Shown here: in pieces, positions 24,749 to 29,734 of the stretch
How positions within the stretch are numbered: position 1 is the first letter of the stretch
Layout of the letters: each line of letters begins with the position of its first letter
Assembly: GCA_910579085.1 (NCBI GenBank)
Contig: CAJTRU010000042.1
Coordinates: 1 to 29,734 of the forward strand
Source of the DNA: an uncultured Lachnospiraceae bacterium
GTDB taxonomy: Bacteria; Bacillota; Clostridia; Lachnospirales; Lachnospiraceae
Length of the DNA stretch: 29,734 nt
Direction: 5' to 3'
The notes under the pieces: model-generated
What the model was told of the DNA's origin: nothing
Databases searched by the model: none
Seen by the model: only the letters and a program-made list of their open reading frames with translations
Translations under genes and position numbers: made by a program

Positions 24749-25612
24749 TTATTTACCTGTCTTTTTTACTGGAATCCATATTTCTGTATAGTAATTTTCA
24801 TCCTGTGTCCCTTTTGGATATTTATCTGGCATGTCGTACATTTCCACACAATAACCTGCTGCAAATTCATATTCCTTTAATGCTGGAAGCCATTCAGAAA
24901 ATATTTTGGTATTTACATCCTGCAGTGCATCTGGCATAGCACCCTTTATTGGGAATACTGCCCATGTAAATGCAGGTATTATCCTGGTTACAAACCCTTC
25001 TGGAATATCTGCTGACGGGTTATAAACGTCAGCTATCAGGTACTCAAATTTTTCATTTCCCATATCAGGGTCAATATTAATGCCAAACATGCCACACACA
25101 TATTTGCCTTTTCCCGAAGTATAATGTTCCTGCCAGAATAGAGGAATTTCTTTCTGGGCATTTTCATAGCTAAATTCTTTTGGGGCTGCAATTACTGTAA
25201 AACTCTCTTTTTGGGTAATCTTATAATCCATTAAATAACCACCTTTCAATGATATTGTTAGTTTTATTGGCGCAAATGTCTTAAGCATAGTTTTTCTTTT
25301 ACGCGCTGCTGAAGGCGAAATTCCATGAAAACGTATAAAAGCTTTTGTGAAACTGTCAGGGGACTCATATCCGTATTTCATTGCAAGCCCTGTAACTGTA
25401 ATACTGCTAGAAACCAGTTCTTCCCCTGCAAGTGACAGCTTACGGTTACGTATATACTCTTTTAGCGGGTATCCACATAACATGCTGAAACCCTTATGGA
25501 AATAAAACGGGGAAATACAGACATGTTTTGCAACATCATCCACTGTTATATTACCTGTTATATTTTCTTCAATGTACAATACAGCTTCCCCTATTGCCTT
25601 CATCCATTCCAT
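24749..25612 (-). CDS. AraC-family regulator with GyrI-like effector domain
   Basis: The 287-residue regulator has an N-terminal AraC/XylS DNA-binding domain with two helix-turn-helix motifs (about 8-105): ITVDDVAKHVCISPFYFHKG and GLAMKYGYESPDSFTKAFIR, followed by GISPSAARK. A C-terminal GyrI/SOUL-like ligand-binding domain (about 125-285) begins MDYKITQKESFTVIAA, contains AFTWAVFPIKGAMP and ends EIWIPVKK. Such proteins respond to small hydrophobic or cationic molecules and often control transporters or stress genes. The neighbours give no clear target. The start has AGGGAGGTGG. An extended -10 promoter lies just upstream. Confidence 0.92.
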   Translation of the reverse strand: MEWMKAIGEAVLYIEENITGNITVDDVAKHVCISPFYFHKGFSMLCGYPLKEYIRNRKLSLAGEELVSSSITVTGLAMKYGYESPDSFTKAFIRFHGISPSAARKRKTMLKTFAPIKLTISLKGGYLMDYKITQKESFTVIAAPKEFSYENAQKEIPLFWQEHYTSGKGKYVCGMFGINIDPDMGNEKFEYLIADVYNPSADIPEGFVTRIIPAFTWAVFPIKGAMPDALQDVNTKIFSEWLPALKEYEFAAGYCVEMYDMPDKYPKGTQDENYYTEIWIPVKKTGK

Positions 25613-25635
25613 TTAAACCACCTCCCTGTTAATCT

Positions 25636-25646
25636 ATTATACCATA
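25636..25646 (-). promoter_or_regulatory. Extended -10 promoter for the AraC-type regulator
   Basis: TATGGTATAAT on the minus strand places TG one base before TATAAT (25641-25636). No good -35 box was found, as is usual for extended -10 promoters. Confidence 0.5.
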
Positions 25647-25706
25647 ATAATAGTACACATTCCCGCTATTGCTTGTTTCTTTTTGTCCAGAAATAACCCA
25701 GGAAGC

Positions 25707-25788
25707 TTTTTCTGTAAAACAAAAAACAACCCCCTGTACAATAATGCATTTTAAACAAATTATGCACCAATGTACAGGAGGCTTTTTC
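25707..25788 (-). terminator. Terminator of the lipoprotein gene
   Basis: CCTGTACA near 25733 and TGTACAGG near 25774-25781 pair, with an inner ATGCAT/ATGCAC pairing around a 12-nt AT-rich loop. On the minus strand a T-run (TTGTTTTTTG) follows the stem. The 20 bp at 25707-25726 equal those at 21483-21502. Confidence 0.72.
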
Positions 25789-25803
25789 TAAACCTGGTAA
25801 TAC

Positions 25804-26319
25804 TTATCGTTTATTATTTGTTTTGTTATTATTTTTTGTTGTACCATTATTATCATTTGTTTTGCTGGTAGTCCCGCCATTGGCATTGCCCTTTCCAGCA
25901 TTATTATTTTTATTATTTATATTGTCATCATTTGTATCTGCACCATTAGTACCTGTTGTACCTGTGTTTCCAGTGCCCGCTGTTCCATTCCCAGACGCAC
26001 CGTTTCCTGTTGTACCATTTCCAGTTGTGCCGTTTCCTGTACCTGCATTATTGCCTGTACCATTATTATCGCCATCCAGGTCATCTATAGCGTCGCCTGT
26101 ATCGTCAATAATGTCATCAGCACCATCTTCAATGTCATCCATAAGGCTGTCGTCGTCATTATCACTGTCATTATTATTATCTGTACCGCCGTTATCGTCC
26201 ATAGCTCCGTTTGTAGTTTCAGGGGATGTAGCAGAATTATTATTTTTATTGCCACATCCGCTAAAAAGCATAACTGACAGTGACATTGCTGTGATAAATA
26301 AATAAGCTTTTTTCCTCAT
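25804..26319 (-). CDS. Low-complexity Asn/Gly/Thr/Asp-rich lipoprotein
   Basis: The 171-residue protein has a lipoprotein signal peptide: MRKKAYLF, a hydrophobic core, and lipobox LFSGC with Cys22 as the lipidated residue. The mature part has no recognisable fold. An acidic Asp/Asn stretch (about 40-85, DNNNDSDNDDDSLMDDIEDG) is followed by a G-N-G-T-T-G-N-G repeat block (about 90-130) and a Lys/Asn-rich tail ending NNNKTNNKR. The charge therefore shifts from acidic near the membrane to basic at the C-terminus. It is probably surface-anchored. The repeat block could act as a wall-spanning spacer and may vary in length between strains. A 160-codon antisense frame is a by-product of this composition. 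Confidence 0.8.
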   Translation of the reverse strand: MRKKAYLFITAMSLSVMLFSGCGNKNNNSATSPETTNGAMDDNGGTDNNNDSDNDDDSLMDDIEDGADDIIDDTGDAIDDLDGDNNGTGNNAGTGNGTTGNGTTGNGASGNGTAGTGNTGTTGTNGADTNDDNINNKNNNAGKGNANGGTTSKTNDNNGTTKNNNKTNNKR

Positions 26320-26346
26320 ATCTTCTCCTTTTCTGTTATTCTGAAA

Positions 26347-26375
26347 ATTTTATTTGCACCATTAGTATGGCACAA
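26347..26375 (-). promoter_or_regulatory. Promoter of the lipoprotein gene
   Basis: On the minus strand, TTGTGC (26375-26370), 17 bp, then TAAAAT (26352-26347), about 28 bp before the start codon, with GGAGAAG as ribosome binding site. Confidence 0.45.
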
Positions 26376-26455
26376 GGAGAAAATATTATTCCAGTTTTTA
26401 TAACCACCAGTATAAATGAGCAGTAAACGTAACACTTGGTTTTTAATTTTTAATA

Positions 26456-27985
26456 TTAAATAGCAGCTTTTTTAGCTTTTTCAAATTCATCAATAATGTC
26501 CTGTCCTGGTGCTTTTGTGCATAGACTTGCAATAATTATAAATACAAAACTAACAGCAAAACCAACAAGCAGTGAATAAATGCCTGTTGCCGCATATATT
26601 GTCCTGCCTCCTGCAAGTGGTATGTAGTCCCATATAATAACTGTAAGGCCGCCCGATAAAATACCTGCAACAGCACCATAAAGGTTTGTCCTCTTCCAGA
26701 AAAGTGATGCAACAACAAGAGGGCCAAAAGCAGAACCAAGGCCTGCCCATGCATCAGATACAAGGCCCATTATACTGCTTTCAGGGTTCCATGCTATTAT
26801 AAATGCAAGTACAGCTACTATAATAACTGTAATCCTGCTTATCTGTAATACCTTCTTATCACTTGCAGAAGGTTTAATAATATTTTTATAAATATCCTTT
26901 GAAACAGAAGAAGCACAGACTAAAAGCTGTGAATCTGCTGTAGACATTATTGCAGCAAGTATTCCACATATAAAAATACCACCAATAAACGGAAGTGCAA
27001 GTTTACTGTTAAATACACTGCTAATCATTTCAATAAATACATTTTCAGCATCTTTAAGCACACCGCTTCCAAAATATGCCCTTCCAAGGACCCCTATAAC
27101 ACATGCTGCAACAAGTGACAAAAAGCACCAGATAATAGCAACCGCACTGGATTTTTTAATCTCTTTTTCACTCTTTATTGCCATAAAACGTACAAGTATA
27201 TGTGGCATCCCGCAATATCCAAGCCCCCATGCAAGCTGTGAAAGTATATCAATAAACCTGTAAGGCTTTCCGCCGTTTGAAAACAGGCTCATATAATCAC
27301 TATAACTTCCTGCTATCCCGCTTGCTGTAACCTGTGCTTCAAAGCTCCCGTCAATAAATGAATATGCACATACGGGTACTATCATTAAGCCGACAAGCAT
27401 AAGCATCCCCTGCACAAAGTCTGTAGTACATACAGCAAGAAACCCTCCAAGAAATGTATATACAAGGATTACAACTGCGCCTATTGCAAGTGCTACATGG
27501 TAATCAATGCCAAATACCGCATTAAAAAGCTTTCCTCCAGATGCCAGTGCAGATGCTGTATACACAAGGAAAAATATTACAATTACAACTGAAGAAATTG
27601 TTAAAATAATCTTTTTCTTATCATGGAACCTGTTCTCAAAAAATTCAGGAAGTGTCATGGAATTATTTGCAACTATTGTATAACGCCTTAACCTTTTTGA
27701 TATAAAAAGCCAGTTACATACAGTACCAATAAATAATCCTATGGCAATCCATGCCTGGCCTGTGCCAAGCGCATATACTGAGCCAGGAAGCCCCATAAGC
27801 AGCCAGCCGCTCATATCAGACGCCTGTGCAGACAGCGCAGCAACCCAGCCTCCAAGTCCCCTGCCTCCAAGGAAATAATCCTCTGTGCTTGAAGTCTTTT
27901 TCATTGACCAGACCCCTATGCCAACTAAAATAACAAGATAAAGTACAAATGCAATTAATATTGCAATAGTGCTTAATGGTAACAT
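26456..27985 (-). CDS. putP: Sodium/proline symporter
   Basis: The 509-residue protein belongs to the sodium:solute symporter family with 13 expected membrane helices. Family signs are FLGGRGLGGWVAALSAQASD followed by MSGWLLMGLPGSVY near the N-terminus, and SADSQLLVC-like spacing in the helix-8 region (IMSTADSQLLVCASSVSKD), which carries sodium-binding Ser/Thr residues. It imports proline with sodium for osmoprotection or as carbon and nitrogen source. It begins 60 bp after the citrate synthase stop, in the same direction, with AAGGAGATTAAAA as ribosome binding site and no hairpin between, so cotranscription is plausible. Confidence 0.93.
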   Translation of the reverse strand: MLPLSTIAILIAFVLYLVILVGIGVWSMKKTSSTEDYFLGGRGLGGWVAALSAQASDMSGWLLMGLPGSVYALGTGQAWIAIGLFIGTVCNWLFISKRLRRYTIVANNSMTLPEFFENRFHDKKKIILTISSVVIVIFFLVYTASALASGGKLFNAVFGIDYHVALAIGAVVILVYTFLGGFLAVCTTDFVQGMLMLVGLMIVPVCAYSFIDGSFEAQVTASGIAGSYSDYMSLFSNGGKPYRFIDILSQLAWGLGYCGMPHILVRFMAIKSEKEIKKSSAVAIIWCFLSLVAACVIGVLGRAYFGSGVLKDAENVFIEMISSVFNSKLALPFIGGIFICGILAAIMSTADSQLLVCASSVSKDIYKNIIKPSASDKKVLQISRITVIIVAVLAFIIAWNPESSIMGLVSDAWAGLGSAFGPLVVASLFWKRTNLYGAVAGILSGGLTVIIWDYIPLAGGRTIYAATGIYSLLVGFAVSFVFIIIASLCTKAPGQDIIDEFEKAKKAAI

Positions 27986-28045
27986 TTTTAATCTCCTTAT
28001 AAATATAATTTACTGCCAGTATAATATATTGCAGCATTTTAAAGC

Positions 28046-29425
28046 TTATCTTACATCCAGTTCTTTAAATTCTTTATGTTTGCCGATAAATTTATATGCA
28101 GGACGTATTATTTTGCCTTTATTAACGAGCTCTTCAAGACGGTGTGCGCTCCATCCTGAAATCCTTGAAATGGCAAACAGTGGTGTAAAAAGTTCTTCTG
28201 GTATGCCAAGTATTGAATATATAAAACCACTGTAAAAATCAACATTAGCACATACAGGCTTCAACACATGGCTTCTGCCCATAATTAACTCTTTAGCTAT
28301 CCGTTCAACTGTTGTATGCAAATAGAATTCTGCAACTGTTTCCTCTCCTTTTGTTTCCGCCAGCTTTCCTGCATAATCTTTAAGTATTTCTGCACGTGGG
28401 TCTGACAAAGTGTATACAGCATGGCCTATCCCATATATAAGCCCAGAACCATCAAACGCTTCTTTCCTCAATACCTTTTTAAGATATTCCCTTATTTCAT
28501 CTTCATCTTTTATATCACATACATTTTCATGCAGGTCTTTAAACATCTGCTGCACTTTCAGGTTAGCCCCGCCATGCCTTGGCCCTTTAAGTGATGCAAT
28601 TGATGCCGCAACTGCCGAATATGTATCTGTACCCGAAGAAGTTACTACATGGTTTGTAAATGTAGAATTATTACCGCCGCCATGTTCCGCATGTAGTACA
28701 AGTGCAGCATCAAGCACCCTTGCTTCAAGCTGTGTATACTTGCCGTCAGGCCTTAACATATGTAATATATTTTCAGCAATTGAAAGTCCCTGTACAGGTG
28801 TTTTTATCAGAAGATTTTCAAAATAGGTAAAGTGGCGGTACGCATAATAATTATAAACAGATATAAGCGGGAGCTTTGCTATTAACTGTAATGACTGCCT
28901 GAGCACATTTGATGCTGAAATATCATCAGGGCTTGCATCATATGAATACAACGTAAGTACACTTTTCTGAAGCCCGTTCATAAGGTTGGGGCTTGGTGCT
29001 TTCATAATTACATCCCTTACAAATGTACCTGACAGCTCTTCAAGGCTTCCTAATACATCAATAAATACCTTTAACTGTGCTTCTGTTGGCAGTTCCCCAA
29101 ACAAAAGCAGGTATGTAGTTTCCTCAAATGAAAACCTTTTAGAAACATCATTTCCCACAAGGCTGTTTACATCATACCCCTGGTAATACAGACGTCCGTC
29201 AGCAGGTTCTTTCACGCCTCCCACAATATTATAACCAGTCACATCAGATATCTCTGTAAGCCCGGTAAGCACACCCTTTCCTGTACTGTCACGCAAGCCT
29301 CTTTTAACATCATATTCCTGGTACAGACTTAAATCAATCTGGCTTGATGACATACACTCTTCCACAAGGTCACCAAACTGTGCATCAAGCTTTTCACTTA
29401 AAGCCATCATAGACTCATTACCCAT
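28046..29425 (-). CDS. gltA: Citrate synthase
   Basis: The start is ATG 29425 (MGNESMMALSEKLD), six bases after GGAGGTG; the open frame runs five codons further without a ribosome binding site. The 459-residue enzyme joins oxaloacetate and acetyl-CoA to citrate. Catalytic regions are visible: HAEHGGGNNSTF, KGPRHGGANLKV and YGIGHAVYTLSDPRA, which contain the substrate-binding and catalytic His, and a downstream Arg region (SGWSAHRLEEL). Length and N-terminus fit the clostridial citrate/2-methylcitrate synthase group, so activity with propionyl-CoA cannot be excluded. No aconitase or isocitrate dehydrogenase gene is in the window. The promoter region holds two palindromes. Confidence 0.93.
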   Translation of the reverse strand: MGNESMMALSEKLDAQFGDLVEECMSSSQIDLSLYQEYDVKRGLRDSTGKGVLTGLTEISDVTGYNIVGGVKEPADGRLYYQGYDVNSLVGNDVSKRFSFEETTYLLLFGELPTEAQLKVFIDVLGSLEELSGTFVRDVIMKAPSPNLMNGLQKSVLTLYSYDASPDDISASNVLRQSLQLIAKLPLISVYNYYAYRHFTYFENLLIKTPVQGLSIAENILHMLRPDGKYTQLEARVLDAALVLHAEHGGGNNSTFTNHVVTSSGTDTYSAVAASIASLKGPRHGGANLKVQQMFKDLHENVCDIKDEDEIREYLKKVLRKEAFDGSGLIYGIGHAVYTLSDPRAEILKDYAGKLAETKGEETVAEFYLHTTVERIAKELIMGRSHVLKPVCANVDFYSGFIYSILGIPEELFTPLFAISRISGWSAHRLEELVNKGKIIRPAYKFIGKHKEFKELDVR

Positions 29426-29518
29426 AAACAGCACCTCCATACATAATATTTGTACAACAATAAAATTCCAGTGCCATAATACAAAAGACTGTATATGCCC
29501 TTTATGTATACGTATATT

Positions 29519-29538
29519 ATTGTATCCTTGTATACAAT
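29519..29538 (-). promoter_or_regulatory. Inverted repeat in the citrate synthase leader
   Basis: ATTGTAT-CCTTGT-ATACAAT is a perfect 7-bp inverted repeat with a 6-bp spacer, about 40 bp downstream of the -10 box. It is a possible second operator. Confidence 0.45.
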
Positions 29539-29557
29539 CCAGAACACAAAACTAACT

Positions 29558-29610
29558 TATAGTATAATAACAACTATTATACTATAACCTAAATTACAGT
29601 ACTAAGTCAA
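29558..29610 (-). promoter_or_regulatory. Citrate synthase promoter with a 29-bp palindrome over the -10 box
   Basis: On the minus strand, TTGACT (29610-29605), an 18-bp spacer and TATAGT (29586-29581). The -10 box begins the perfect inverted repeat TATAGTATAATA-N5-TATTATACTATA (29586-29558), which would cover the -10 and transcription start. The palindrome also contains TATAAT hexamers on both strands. Confidence 0.6.
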
Positions 29611-29629
29611 GCCTTGCTATTATATAAAA

Positions 29630-29734
29630 GATAATTTGCAGTTATCCTGTGTTGGTGTAAATTGACGGACGGTTTTTAGTGCCAGAGCCACAATATTCCA
29701 TACAGGGGCACGCTTCCGCTACGTTAACCCACGC
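29630..29734. repeat. Foldback repeat, copy C (left half, cut by the window edge)
   Basis: GATAATTTGCAGTTATCCTG starts a unit collinear with 14885-15017, including GACGGACGGTTTTTAGTGCC, the AATATTCCATACA block and CCGCTACGTTAACCCAC at the end. The window stops exactly where the central stem would begin. No gene is seen between the citrate synthase promoter and this unit. Confidence 0.85.

Noticed and set aside
25823..26305. 160-codon plus-strand frame antisense to the lipoprotein gene
   Set aside because: Its Val/Pro/Ser/Leu-only composition is the complement of the Asn/Gly/Thr/Asp repeats.

Overview
The window is AT-rich chromosomal DNA from a low-GC Gram-positive anaerobe. The best guess is a member of the Clostridia close to Lachnospiraceae. 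The reasons are a single-chain PurL of about 1250 residues, an RqcH/FbpA protein, a SpoVB-like flippase, a ferredoxin-type aldo/keto reductase, an Agr peptide-signalling locus, and strong AGGAGG ribosome binding sites throughout. No species can be named from the sequence alone. No rRNA, tRNA, CRISPR array, transposase or phage gene was seen.

Layout: 1-390 holds part of a composite inverted repeat. It is followed by an aldo/keto reductase (+), a membrane diguanylate cyclase (-), an rqcH-hisJ operon (+) and a cysteine desulfurase (-) that overlaps hisJ tail to tail. From 7.8 to 9.1 kb a 54-residue peptide gene precedes a C45-family Ntn hydrolase. From 9.1 to 13.05 kb lies a cell-signalling block: an XRE regulator (-), agrB-agrD (+), then agrC, agrA and a second XRE regulator (-). 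agrBD and the XRE-agrA-agrC operon converge on a shared terminator. A SpoVB/MurJ-type flippase follows (13330-14889).

The 970 bp between the flippase and purL stop codons (14885-15851) is filled almost edge to edge with two large imperfect foldback repeats. Their modules also occur at both ends of the window (1-390 and 29630-29734). The remainder is mostly on the minus strand: purL, a membrane-anchored parvulin-like foldase, a small acidic protein, a zinc-dependent phospholipase C-like protein, a large GT-C-like membrane protein, an AraC/GyrI regulator, an Asn/Gly/Thr-rich lipoprotein, putP, and citrate synthase just upstream of putP.

The most interesting parts are the foldback repeat family, whose centre coincides with both window ends; the agr locus with its unusual gene order, short AgrD and clustered upstream motifs; and the small-peptide/C45 hydrolase pair whose ribosome binding site is embedded in an inverted repeat. 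Several promoters with palindromes over the -10 box (citrate synthase, phospholipase-like gene) look like operators.
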